From Pseudomonadota bacterium (GTDB lineage: Bacteria; Chloroflexota; UBA5177; JAJPKF01): 64,000 bases of DNA. The stretch spans positions 1-64,000 of the forward strand of contig JAJPKF010000014.1 of assembly GCA_021323865.1 (NCBI GenBank), in the 5' to 3' direction. The notes below the pieces were generated by a model that saw only the letters and a list, made by a program, of their open reading frames with translations, was not told the origin of the DNA and searched no databases. Position numbers and translations under genes: made by a program. Positions 57,130-64,000 of this stretch are shown piece by piece (within the stretch, counting starts at the first letter, position 1; the number at the start of each line of letters is the position of its first letter).

Positions 57130-58332
57130 ATGCAGCCTGCCGGCCGTTTGACCATGCGAGCCCTGTTCGCGTGCGGCGTCGTTCTGAGCGCCGTCATCGG
57201 AGTGTCCGCCGGGGCCGGCGCCCAAACCGGATCACTGAGAGCCTCGGCCGCTTCTCCCGCTCTCGTCGTCGACCGAAGCGGTTCGGCTCGGCAGGTGTTC
57301 TCGGCCCCATGTGCCTCGTCCAGGCGCTGCGCCACCGGCCTGCGTCTCCTGTGGAAACGCGGGACCTGTGTTCGAGACGATCGGTTCGCGCCCATCGTCA
57401 TCGTGTGGCTCGTGAGGATGAAGGTTGCCACTCAGACGTGGCCGGTCGTGGTGCCATGCTCGAAGGGCATCGAGCTGACGATGGGCAAACATAACCTGCT
57501 TGCCAAGGCGTTGTGGCGAGGAAGCAGCGATCCCCCCTATCAGCTCGCCGTCTGCTTCCACGCCGGTCAATGCAGCAAGAGCGACTGCGTCACCCGGGGG
57601 TGCCTGCCAAAGCACGTCGACGGCGCCGACATCTTCTTCCAGGGACCAGGCAGGCTGAAGGCGGCAACCTGGATGAAAAAGGGGAAGGCGCTGCAGAGGG
57701 TGCGGCTCGTCGGGCACATGAACGACGTGTACTGGACGGCAGGGCCGCCGCCGAAGAGCCCCTTCGCCGCCGCTGCGGCACACATGGCGGACACGGCTCC
57801 AATTCGTGCTCTCGCTGCCGTCCCCCAGGTGGTGCTGCTCGGCCGTCACTCGAACAACGCTCCCCAGACGGTTTCGAACGTCGCCACGGGTGCGGCAAGC
57901 GCCGTGAACTTCAAGTGGTATCTGGCGCCGCCCGGCCCGCACAAGAAGTGCATCCGCGCCGGAGGCTCTCTCTGGACCTCACCGCCCGTCACCTACGAAT
58001 ACATGACCGGCGGCTATCTCAACTCGAGGGTCTCGGTACTGACCTGTACCCAAGACTCTCGGCGAAAGACGATCTTCTTCAATGGCGTCGACTACAGCTG
58101 GAAGCTGGGATCAGGCGGTCGGGTGACGTTGACCGCGGCCGTGCCCACCTACAACGGCAGGGTCATGACCAACCTGCCGGCGATTCCTCAGCCGCCCGCC
58201 GGCACCGACGGCATGATCTTTGAGTTCCACCACGACGACTACGAGTCGAGCTCGTGGGTCGTGCGCGGCCTCCCGCTCAACACCGACCTCAAACGTCCCG
58301 GCCATACCCGCATGGCCTCGTGGACGGGCTAG
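57130..58332 (+). CDS. Secreted cysteine-rich protein, function unknown
   Basis: A 400-residue protein with a signal peptide (about residues 1-32, ending AGAGA). ATG 57130 has GGGAGGGAG upstream. The mature part has many cysteines, probably in disulfides (PCASSRRC, VCFHAGQCSKSDCVTRGC), and few recognisable repeats; the last 150 residues are beta-rich (SVLTCTQDSRRKTIFFNGVDYSW). It contains WMKKGKALQRVRLVGHMNDVY, with no known motif. Neighbours do not suggest a role. It may be a lineage-specific surface protein. Confidence 0.7.
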   Translation: MQPAGRLTMRALFACGVVLSAVIGVSAGAGAQTGSLRASAASPALVVDRSGSARQVFSAPCASSRRCATGLRLLWKRGTCVRDDRFAPIVIVWLVRMKVATQTWPVVVPCSKGIELTMGKHNLLAKALWRGSSDPPYQLAVCFHAGQCSKSDCVTRGCLPKHVDGADIFFQGPGRLKAATWMKKGKALQRVRLVGHMNDVYWTAGPPPKSPFAAAAAHMADTAPIRALAAVPQVVLLGRHSNNAPQTVSNVATGAASAVNFKWYLAPPGPHKKCIRAGGSLWTSPPVTYEYMTGGYLNSRVSVLTCTQDSRRKTIFFNGVDYSWKLGSGGRVTLTAAVPTYNGRVMTNLPAIPQPPAGTDGMIFEFHHDDYESSSWVVRGLPLNTDLKRPGHTRMASWTG

Positions 58333-59621
58333 GCGGACGCGACCGCAGAGCCGGCCGTGAGCTGCGTCCGGCCACCGAGGTAGGGGGACAGCACTTCGGG
58401 CAGTCGCACTGAACCGTCCTCCTCCTGGTAGTTCTCCAGGAGTGCGGCGAGAGTCCGGCCGATGGCGAGCCCGGAGGCGTTGAGTGTGTGCAGCAGCCGT
58501 GGCTTCTCGCCCGGTGGAAGGTAGCGCATGTTTCCCCGCCGCGCCTGAAAGGCGCCCAGGTTGCTGCAGCTGCTGATCTCCCGGTAGGCGCCTTGGCCCG
58601 GCATCCACACCTCGGGATCGTACTTCTTGACCTGGCCAAACCCGAGATCCGAGGTGTTCATCTCCAGGACGTGGTACGGCAGATTCAGCTCCTGGAGCAC
58701 GGCCTCCGCGTAGCCCAGCAGTTCCTCCAGGGCGGCAGCGCTCTGCTCCGGCTCGGTGAACATGACCATCTCCACCTTCTCGTACTGATGCACCCGAATG
58801 AGGCCGCGGGTATCGCGGCCCGCCGCGCCCGCCTCGCGCCGGAAGCAGGGGGTAACGGTGGTGTACTTGATGGGCAAACGAGCAGCGTCGACGATCTCGC
58901 CGGCCAGCATGTTCACCAGAGGCACCTCGCCCGTGGGAATGAGGAACATGTCCTCCTTCTCCAGGTAGTAGGCGTCCTCCTCGAACTTGGGCAGCTGCGC
59001 AGAGATCACCATCGCCTCGCGCTTGACGAGGTAGGGGACGTACAGCTCCTCGAAGCCGTGGCGACCGGTGTGGATGTCGAGCATGAAGGCCGCGAGCGCC
59101 CGCGAGAGACGCGCCCCGGCGCCGGTCAAGGTATGAAAGCGAGTCCCGGACATGCGGACGGCCGCTGCGGTCTCGTAGATCCCCAGCTCTTGACCCAGCA
59201 CATCATGCGGTTTGGGCTGGAACCCAAAGGAGCGCTGCCCACCCCAGATCTTGACCTCGACGTTGTCGTCCTCGGTCATGCCAACCGGAACGCTGGGATC
59301 GGGGATGTTGGGAACCGTGAGCAGTAACGCGTCGAGGCGGCTTCCGAGACCGGCCAGCCGCCCGTCCAGGTCGCGGATTCGCCCCCCGACCTCGCCCATC
59401 CGGGCTCTCGCCGCCGTCAGCTCGTCCCCAGCAATCTCGCCACGGCCGATGGCCCGCGAGGTCTCGTTGCGCTCACGCTTGAGCTCGTCCGCCTCCTGCG
59501 TGATGCGCCGGCGCTCCTCGTCCAGGCGCAGAATCTCGTCGACGGAGACGTCTTCGCGGCGCGCGGTTACGGCCTGTTTTACGAGGTCCGGATGCTCACG
59601 AATGAACGTGAGGCTCAGCAT
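58329..59621 (-). CDS. serS: Serine-tRNA ligase
   Basis: A 430-residue class II aminoacyl-tRNA synthetase charging tRNA-Ser. An N-terminal coiled coil (about 30-105) binds the long variable arm. Motif 2 is TPCFRREAGAAGRDTRGLIRVHQYEKVE, and motif 3 TLNASGLAIGRTLAALLENYQ. The conserved SSCSNLGAFQARR is present. The first 7 nt overlap the lysS end, so translation is coupled. Two tRNA-Ser genes lie in this window. Confidence 0.97.
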   Translation of the reverse strand: MLSLTFIREHPDLVKQAVTARREDVSVDEILRLDEERRRITQEADELKRERNETSRAIGRGEIAGDELTAARARMGEVGGRIRDLDGRLAGLGSRLDALLLTVPNIPDPSVPVGMTEDDNVEVKIWGGQRSFGFQPKPHDVLGQELGIYETAAAVRMSGTRFHTLTGAGARLSRALAAFMLDIHTGRHGFEELYVPYLVKREAMVISAQLPKFEEDAYYLEKEDMFLIPTGEVPLVNMLAGEIVDAARLPIKYTTVTPCFRREAGAAGRDTRGLIRVHQYEKVEMVMFTEPEQSAAALEELLGYAEAVLQELNLPYHVLEMNTSDLGFGQVKKYDPEVWMPGQGAYREISSCSNLGAFQARRGNMRYLPPGEKPRLLHTLNASGLAIGRTLAALLENYQEEDGSVRLPEVLSPYLGGRTQLTAGSAVASA

Positions 59622-61090
59622 TCTGCGTCCTCGGCGCGACGGAGGAGGGGGAAGAGGATGGTCTCCCGGATGTGGTCGGCCCCGGTGAGCACCATCGCCA
59701 GGCGGTCGAGACCGATCCCAAGGCCGCCGGCCGGAGGCATGCCGTACTGCAGGGCAGTCAGAAAGTCCTGGTCGACCTCATCCGGGTCATACTTCGTCCC
59801 CGATTGGGCCGCGAGCATGCGCAGGCGCTCCTCTTGCTCAAAGCGGTCGTTGACTTCGGAGAAGGCGTTGGCCAGCTCCATGCCGCCGGCAAAGGCCTCG
59901 AAGCGTTCGACCTCGCCGGGATTCTTGCCTGAGCGAGCAAACGTGCTGCCGGGGAAGTCGATCGGGTAGTCCATGACCAGCGTCGGCTGAATGAGCCGCG
60001 GCTCGACCATCGTGCTCCAGATCTGGTCGAGCAGCACCCCCCGCGACATCGCGTCGCTCACCACCACGCCATGCCGCTTCCCGTGTTCGAGCAGCTCAGC
60101 AGCCCCGGTATCGGGCGTCACGTTCAGCTTAGCCAGCTCCTGCATGGCTTCGCGGAATGTGGTCCGCTGCCAGGGAACAGCCGTCTCGACATCCTGCCCG
60201 TCGAACGACGCAACGGTCCCACCCATCAGAGTGACCGCGAGACGGCTCACCATCTCTTCCATCAGGCGGGCCATGTCGTGGTAGTCGGCATAAGCCTGAT
60301 ACAGCTCGAGCATGGTAAATTCCTGGCTGTGCTTGCGTGAGAAGCCCTCGTTCCGGAAATCCTTGCCGATCTCGTAGACACGTTCCAAACCGCCGACCAA
60401 GAGCCGCTTGAGGTACAGCTCGTCGGCGATCCGGAGATAGACGCGCATGTCGAAGGCGTCGACGTGGGTCACGAACGGCGTGGCGGCGCCGCCACCGTAG
60501 AGGGGCTGCAACACCGGCGTTTCGACTTCCAGGAAGCCCAGACCGTGCAGATGTTCCCGAATGGCGCCGATCATGCGCGCGCGGCGAACCGCGATGGTGC
60601 GAGACTCCTCGTTGGCGATCAGGTCGAGGTATCGCCGCCGGTACCGCAGCTCCACGTCCTGCAGCCCGTGAAACTTCTCGGGCAAGGGCGCGTAGGACTT
60701 TTGGAGAAGCACCAGGTTCCGGACCTCCACGGTCGCCTCACCGGTTTTCGTGCGGAACAGGGGTCCGGTAGCCCCGACCAGATCACCCCGATCGAGGAGC
60801 CGGTAATACTGCCACAGCTCTTCGCCGACCACGTCCCGTTTGACATAAAGCTGGATGCGGCCAGTCGCGTCCTGCAGACGCAGGAATGCCGCCTTGCCCA
60901 TACGGTTGTCGGCCATGATGCGACCGGCAACGGTGAGCGTGGCGCCCTCCAGCTCATCGAACCGCTCGTGAAGCTCCCGAGCACTGTGGCTGGTGTGAAA
61001 GGTGGTGGGATGGGCCGGCAGCCCAAGGCCCAGCAGGTCTTGGAGCTTCTGACGACGCTGAGCCGCCCAGTCGGTCGGCTCATGGCTCAC
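59615..61090 (-). CDS. lysS: Lysine-tRNA ligase, class II
   Basis: A 491-residue class II synthetase: OB-fold anticodon-binding domain (about 55-140, TVAGRIMADNRMGKAAFLRLQD), then motif 2 GKDFRNEGFSRKHSQEFTMLELYQAYADY and motif 3 GGLGIGLDRLAMVLTGADHIRETILFPL. It charges tRNA-Lys. It lies 6 nt after greA on the same strand, continuing into serS, so greA-lysS-serS form one transcript. Confidence 0.97.
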   Translation of the reverse strand: MSHEPTDWAAQRRQKLQDLLGLGLPAHPTTFHTSHSARELHERFDELEGATLTVAGRIMADNRMGKAAFLRLQDATGRIQLYVKRDVVGEELWQYYRLLDRGDLVGATGPLFRTKTGEATVEVRNLVLLQKSYAPLPEKFHGLQDVELRYRRRYLDLIANEESRTIAVRRARMIGAIREHLHGLGFLEVETPVLQPLYGGGAATPFVTHVDAFDMRVYLRIADELYLKRLLVGGLERVYEIGKDFRNEGFSRKHSQEFTMLELYQAYADYHDMARLMEEMVSRLAVTLMGGTVASFDGQDVETAVPWQRTTFREAMQELAKLNVTPDTGAAELLEHGKRHGVVVSDAMSRGVLLDQIWSTMVEPRLIQPTLVMDYPIDFPGSTFARSGKNPGEVERFEAFAGGMELANAFSEVNDRFEQEERLRMLAAQSGTKYDPDEVDQDFLTALQYGMPPAGGLGIGLDRLAMVLTGADHIRETILFPLLRRAEDAEC

Positions 61091-61096
61091 GGGGGC

Positions 61097-61570
61097 TTAG
61101 CTGATCGCGGTGACGGTGAGTATGAGGGTCCGGCTGGGGACCTGAACGGTTACGCTGTCGCCGATTCTCTTGCCGAGCAGGGCAGAGCCAATGGGCGAGG
61201 CGTCCGAGATGCGTCCCTCGTGCGGCACGGCCTCCAGAGAGTCCACGATCGTGTAGTGCTGCAGCTGACCATCTTCCTTCGAGACGGTCACCACAGAACC
61301 GATCTCGATGATGCCGTTGGCCCCATGACCGTTCTGGTCGATGATCTGCGCTTCGCGCAGGAGGGTCTCGATTTCGACCATGCGATCCGTCAAGGCTGCC
61401 AGACGCTCCTTCATGGCCTCGAAGGCGCTGTTGTCCGTGATGTCACCGCCCTCGTGCCAGGATTTCAGGCTCTGGGCGAGCTGGGGCCGCTCGACGCTGC
61501 GGATCTGCTCCAGCTCCGCCTCGAGACGGGCCTTGCCCTCCGGCGTCAATCGATGTTGCTTGTACTGCAC
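61097..61570 (-). CDS. greA: Transcription elongation factor GreA
   Basis: A 157-residue GreA: an N-terminal coiled coil (1-75, with LTPEGKARLEAELEQI and acidic DITDNSAFEAMKE, the tip region that acts in the RNA polymerase channel) and a C-terminal FKBP-like domain (SVVTVSKEDGQLQHYTIVD). It rescues backtracked RNA polymerase by stimulating transcript cleavage. It is first of the greA-lysS-serS run. AGGAGG is close before the ATG. Confidence 0.96.
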   Translation of the reverse strand: MQYKQHRLTPEGKARLEAELEQIRSVERPQLAQSLKSWHEGGDITDNSAFEAMKERLAALTDRMVEIETLLREAQIIDQNGHGANGIIEIGSVVTVSKEDGQLQHYTIVDSLEAVPHEGRISDASPIGSALLGKRIGDSVTVQVPSRTLILTVTAIS

Positions 61571-61641
61571 GTTCTTGAACCTCCTCGGCAGCGCTTGCCG
61601 GGATGCCCGCGCGATCCGATGCGCGGCGGGCTGTGAGTCAG

Positions 61642-62439
61642 CTAGGGCGCTGCCTGCCTACCGGGCCGTAGCTTGACGTCCGCGGCATAGACGCGGACAA
61701 GCCGCTTGTCATTTGTTACCAGAAGCGAGCCGTCTTCCGCAACGTCCACGGCCCGACCAATCCACGTCTCGCGGCTGGTCTCTACCTCCACCATCTGTCC
61801 GAGCGTCTCCAAGCGTTCTCGCCACTCTTCAAAGACTTCGTGAGGAGCCTGGGCGCTCCGGTCAGACTGCTCCTGCAACCGACGTAGAAGACAGTCGAGC
61901 AGGCGGGTGTGATCAACCCGTCCGCCCGTTGCCATCAGTATAGACGTACTGTCTGGGCTGATTCTATCAAGGTCAGGCTGTTGTGCATTGGTATTTATGC
62001 CCACACCGACGACCGCTCCCTCCGCCGATCGCTCGACGAGCACGCCTCCCAACTTTCGATGCGAGACAAGGATGTCGTTGGGCCACTTCAAGGATGGTCT
62101 CAGACCGGCCACGTCCGCGATGGCCGCTTGGGCAGCAAGTGCGGCGGTGCACGAGAGGGGCACCTGCGTCGAGCTGGGGACATAGATGGACACGAATAGA
62201 CCGGCGCCCGGGCGGCTGATCCACACGCGTCCGAGCCGGCCGCGGCCCTCGAGCTGCTCGTCCGCGACCACCACGGTACCGTCGGACGCCTGGCCCCGCG
62301 CCACCAGCCGCTTGAGCAGTGTGTTGGTCGAGCCCAGAGAGGCGAAGTGCCAGATCACCGAGCCGATGTGTCCCGCCGGCGCCTCATTGAGACGCGAGAG
62401 GTCCAGCTGTCCGAGCGGCTCTCCCGGCTCTCCGCTCAT
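61642..62439 (-). CDS. birA: Biotin-[acetyl-CoA-carboxylase] ligase, class I (no HTH)
   Basis: A 265-residue biotin protein ligase. The N-terminal HTH of bifunctional BirA is missing, so it is not a repressor. The catalytic domain has the SLGSTNTLLKRL start, biotin/ATP-binding GRGRLGRVWISRPGAGLFVS, KWPNDI and KLGGVLVE, with a C-terminal SH3-like domain (TWIGRAVDVAEDGSLLV). It adds biotin to AccB (38739-39182). ATG 62439 has GGAGGG upstream and overlaps the hydrolase stop in an ATGA. Confidence 0.94.
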   Translation of the reverse strand: MSGEPGEPLGQLDLSRLNEAPAGHIGSVIWHFASLGSTNTLLKRLVARGQASDGTVVVADEQLEGRGRLGRVWISRPGAGLFVSIYVPSSTQVPLSCTAALAAQAAIADVAGLRPSLKWPNDILVSHRKLGGVLVERSAEGAVVGVGINTNAQQPDLDRISPDSTSILMATGGRVDHTRLLDCLLRRLQEQSDRSAQAPHEVFEEWRERLETLGQMVEVETSRETWIGRAVDVAEDGSLLVTNDKRLVRVYAADVKLRPGRQAAP

Positions 62440-63305
62440 CCCGTGAGACCCTCCAACCACCGTGCGATCTCGGCGGCGGCGTGGGCCTCCCGACCCTCGT
62501 AGAAGTGCCCGGCACCCTCGACCGTCATAGGGGTCACACCCGCCGCCGACGGCGCATCCTGCTGCCGGTCTCGCAGCCACCCGAGGGGAACGTCCTCCTC
62601 GCCCCCAATGAGCACGAGGATGGGACACCGGACTTGGCTGAGCCTGCTCGGCCCCGCCTCCGGATACAGGGAGGGCATGAGGCACTCCTCACGGGTCACG
62701 ACGGTCTGCGCGCTGACCAGGTTCCAGGGGGCCGATCCCGGGAGCTGCGGAAGCAGCCGCTCAGCCTCACCCGCGGCTACCATCTGCCTGGCGAGCTCGA
62801 GGCGCTCAGGGTTCGACGGCCAGGCCGGTGGCGGGGACGCCACCACCAGCGCGTCGATATCCGAATCCGAACGCGAGGCGAAATTGATGACCTTGCAGGC
62901 GCCAAGGCTGTGACCCGCAAGCGCCAGAGGGCCAGCGTGATGATGCCGGCTGAAGTCTATCCAGGCGGCCAGGTCGTGATCCGACTGGTCGAACCGTTCG
63001 AAAGCGGCCCCGGCCGCCATGGGTTCATCGCCGCGCCATAGCACCGACATGCCGTCGTGGCCGCGAGTGTTGCCGGCGAGAAAGGAGATTCCCCGGCCCG
63101 CCAGCGCCCGCCCGATGCGCACGAACGCGGGCTCGAAGAAGTGCGACGCGCTGCCGTGGATCCACACGACGATCCAGGAAGGAGTAGACGCGTTGCCCGG
63201 AGTGATGAGCACCCCTTCGAGGGGAACGCCGTCGGACGTCTCCATCCAGACGATCCGCTCCTGGGAATCACTGGTGTGGGCTGCGTCCTGAACAGGGGTC
63301 GTCAT
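62436..63305 (-). CDS. Alpha/beta-hydrolase
   Basis: A 289-residue alpha/beta hydrolase. The oxyanion region is VVWIHGSASHFFEPA, the nucleophile elbow GHSLGACKV (Ser), Asp is probably in VLIGGEEDVPLGW and His in VEGAGHFYEG. It lacks a signal peptide. The closest families are DUF1749- or BD-FAE-type esterases, but the substrate is unknown. ATG 63305 has GGAGGA just upstream. Its leader contains the hairpin at 63338-63362; it overlaps birA by 4 nt. Confidence 0.88.
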   Translation of the reverse strand: MTTPVQDAAHTSDSQERIVWMETSDGVPLEGVLITPGNASTPSWIVVWIHGSASHFFEPAFVRIGRALAGRGISFLAGNTRGHDGMSVLWRGDEPMAAGAAFERFDQSDHDLAAWIDFSRHHHAGPLALAGHSLGACKVINFASRSDSDIDALVVASPPPAWPSNPERLELARQMVAAGEAERLLPQLPGSAPWNLVSAQTVVTREECLMPSLYPEAGPSRLSQVRCPILVLIGGEEDVPLGWLRDRQQDAPSAAGVTPMTVEGAGHFYEGREAHAAAEIARWLEGLTG

Positions 63306-63337
63306 GGGTCCTCCGGACGATTTCAAGGCATAAGAAA

Positions 63338-63362
63338 GAGGGGCGCCTTTCTGGCGCCCCTC
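63338..63362 (-). terminator. Strong hairpin with T-rich tail
   Basis: GAGGGGCGCC-N5-GGCGCCCCTC forms a perfect 10-bp GC-rich stem with a 5-nt loop. In the minus direction it is followed at once by TTTCTTATG, a short T-rich stretch, so it resembles an intrinsic terminator for the transcript of the small peptide at 63416-63478. If readthrough reaches the hydrolase, it could also work as an attenuator, because it lies 33 nt before that start. Confidence 0.6.
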
Positions 63363-63415
63363 CGCGTTGCCAAACTTCCTTACAAAGGAGGCAGGCTACT
63401 TCCCTGCCGGGACGT

Positions 63416-63478
63416 TTACCGCCCGCGCACCTCCGTGCAGGACGTTTCGCTCACGCAGCTCGTACAACTACTATCCAC
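63416..63478 (-). CDS. 20-residue Cys/Ser/Thr-rich peptide
   Basis: From GTG 63478 the frame reads MDSSCTSCVSETSCTEVRGR then TAA at 63418-63416. Twelve of 20 residues are Ser, Thr or Cys (three Cys). Upstream is AAAGGAGGTGAT, near-perfectly complementary to the 16S rRNA 3' end, with GGAGG 9 nt before GTG. A competing ATG right after the Shine-Dalgarno would give only four residues. It lies between a -10 box (63508-63513) and the hairpin at 63338-63362. It may be a RiPP-like precursor, a leader peptide for attenuation of the hydrolase, or a signalling peptide; no modification enzyme is near. Confidence 0.45.
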   Translation of the reverse strand: MDSSCTSCVSETSCTEVRGR

Positions 63479-63507
63479 TGCACATCACCTCCTTTGCCTT
63501 ACGGCAT

Positions 63508-63513
63508 ATTCTA
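63508..63513 (-). promoter_or_regulatory. Candidate -10 box (TAGAAT) for the small peptide
   Basis: TAGAAT matches the sigma-70 -10 consensus at 5 of 6 positions. The -35 position 17 nt before it reads TGGCGA, a poor match. Transcription would start near 63501 and include the Shine-Dalgarno at 63488-63494. Confidence 0.35.
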
Positions 63514-63583
63514 GCAGCCGGCTCCCAGTTTCGCCAGTTGGACGCCCCATTTACGGCCGTGCGACGGCCACTTCGGGGGGACG

Positions 63584-63613
63584 CACCGAGGTCAGGCTCT
63601 GCCCCCCTCGGTG
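63584..63613. repeat. Inverted repeat CACCGAGG-N14-CCTCGGTG next to the mreB promoter
   Basis: Two perfect 8-bp arms (63584-63591 and 63606-63613) are separated by 14 nt. The right arm overlaps the TG of the extended -10 at 63612-63620. It may be an operator controlling mreB or an mRNA/DNA stem. Confidence 0.4.
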
Positions 63614-63620
63614 GTACAAT
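63612..63620 (+). promoter_or_regulatory. Extended -10 promoter for mreB
   Basis: TGGTACAAT fits the extended -10 form TGnTATAAT (TACAAT, 5 of 6). There is no good -35. It would give a leader of about 110 nt before the mreB ATG at 63737. Confidence 0.4.
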
Positions 63621-63736
63621 TGCGCGACTTTCTGCTCCGGCACGGGGAGTCGACGCTTCCGCATTCGAGGCGTGGGGCGGGGGAGACATGGACGGCCGCC
63701 GCCTCATGGCTCGGCCGCGGGAAAGAGAAGCAACAC

Positions 63737-64000
63737 ATGCGCAGCCCGTTGAGCGCTGTGTTCGGCCTGTTTTCGAAAGACCTGGGCATCGACCTGGGAA
63801 CGGCGAACACGCTCGTCTTCGTTCGTGGCCGCGGCGTGGTCATCTCGGAGCCTTCCGTGGTGGCGATCGACAAACGCAGCCGGCGCGTTCTCGCCATCGG
63901 CGACGAGGCCAAGCGGATGGTGGGCCGGACGCCGGCCAACATCGTGGCCATCCGTCCACTCAAGGATGGCGTGATCGCCGACTACGAGATCGTGGAAAGC
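63737..64000 (+). CDS. mreB: Rod-shape-determining actin homologue MreB (partial, 3' end cut)
   Basis: The first 88 residues are visible; the gene runs off the right edge. After a short N-terminal segment ([15 protein letters not shown]), which often acts as a membrane-binding amphipathic helix, comes the phosphate-1 loop [21 protein letters not shown] and [12 protein letters not shown], then [27 protein letters not shown], the MreB signature. It forms filaments guiding cell-wall elongation. The start ATG has AGAGAAG upstream. mreCD are expected beyond the window. Confidence 0.97.
   Translation, partial: MRSPLSAVFGLFSKDLGIDLGTANTLVFVRGRGVVISEPSVVAIDKRSRRVLAIGDEAKRMVGRTPANIVAIRPLKDGVIADYEIVES

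Noticed and set aside
60464-61636. 390-codon plus-strand frame
   Set aside because: Antisense to lysS and greA.
63484-63495. ATCACCTCCTTT, like the 16S rRNA 3' end
   Set aside because: No rRNA sequence continues from it. It is the complement of a strong Shine-Dalgarno on the minus strand.

Overview
The window is a GC-rich stretch of bacterial chromosome with short intergenic gaps, many 1-4 nt gene overlaps and frequent GTG/TTG starts. It carries core genes (dnaE, serS, lysS, greA, birA, mreB, ispH, fabF-accB-fabH, pyrE) mixed with soil-type accessory genes: secreted phosphoesterases, CO/xanthine-dehydrogenase-type subunits, Ku plus a LigD-type polymerase, VOC proteins, and GT39/GT87-type glycosyltransferases. 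This mixture suggests a terrestrial member of the Chloroflexota/Dormibacterota/Actinobacteriota part of the tree. That placement is inference from gene content. No rRNA lies in the window, and no clear prophage, transposon, integron or CRISPR array was seen.

Layout. 1-14.2 kb, mostly minus strand: a phospholipase C/acid phosphatase-like protein with Ig-like repeats (cut by the left edge), then a plus-strand block (M2-type peptidase, HD protein), a HAF-repeat protein, pyrE, a DUF1003-like membrane protein and RNase HI. After these come a LysM-transglycosylase coupled to a lipoprotein phosphodiesterase, a papain-like protease, a second PLC-like phosphoesterase, and the medium and small subunits of a molybdenum hydroxylase without its large subunit. 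14.2-22.3 kb: a tiny membrane protein and an orphan E1-alpha dehydrogenase subunit, then a tight minus-strand run hutH > CPBP protease > phosphoesterase > transglycosylase > M24 peptidase, a C26 amidotransferase and Ku. 22.3-31.9 kb: dnaE, DUF5343, rhomboid, arginase, a 5'-3' exonuclease, a DUF255 thioredoxin-fold protein and a VKOR-like protein.

31.9-43.4 kb: an RNA methyltransferase with a coupled small protein, rhodanese, a phospholipase D-like protein, a GT87-type transferase overlapping ispH, then fabF-accB-fabH, PAP2, VOC, an O-methyltransferase and a COG4705-type membrane protein. 43.4-55.8 kb: LigD-type polymerase, exonuclease III, a methyltransferase, a GT39-type transferase, a run of small stand-alone genes, a PQQ-propeller lipoprotein, two tRNA-Ser genes and a sugar-binding protein. 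55.8-64 kb: a zinc-ribbon/SHOCT protein, an MscL-like protein, a cysteine-rich secreted protein, a translation/transcription cluster (serS, lysS, greA, birA), a hydrolase and the start of mreB.

The most unusual item is a complete-looking miniature transcription unit between the hydrolase and mreB (about 63338-63513, minus strand). It has a -10 box, a near-perfect Shine-Dalgarno, a 20-residue Cys/Ser/Thr-rich peptide and a strong hairpin with a T-rich tail. Other points of interest are a pair of CTTGT...ACAAG inverted repeats flanking the DUF5343 gene upstream of dnaE, the orphan CoxM/CoxS and E1-alpha subunits, and NHEJ genes split between two loci.
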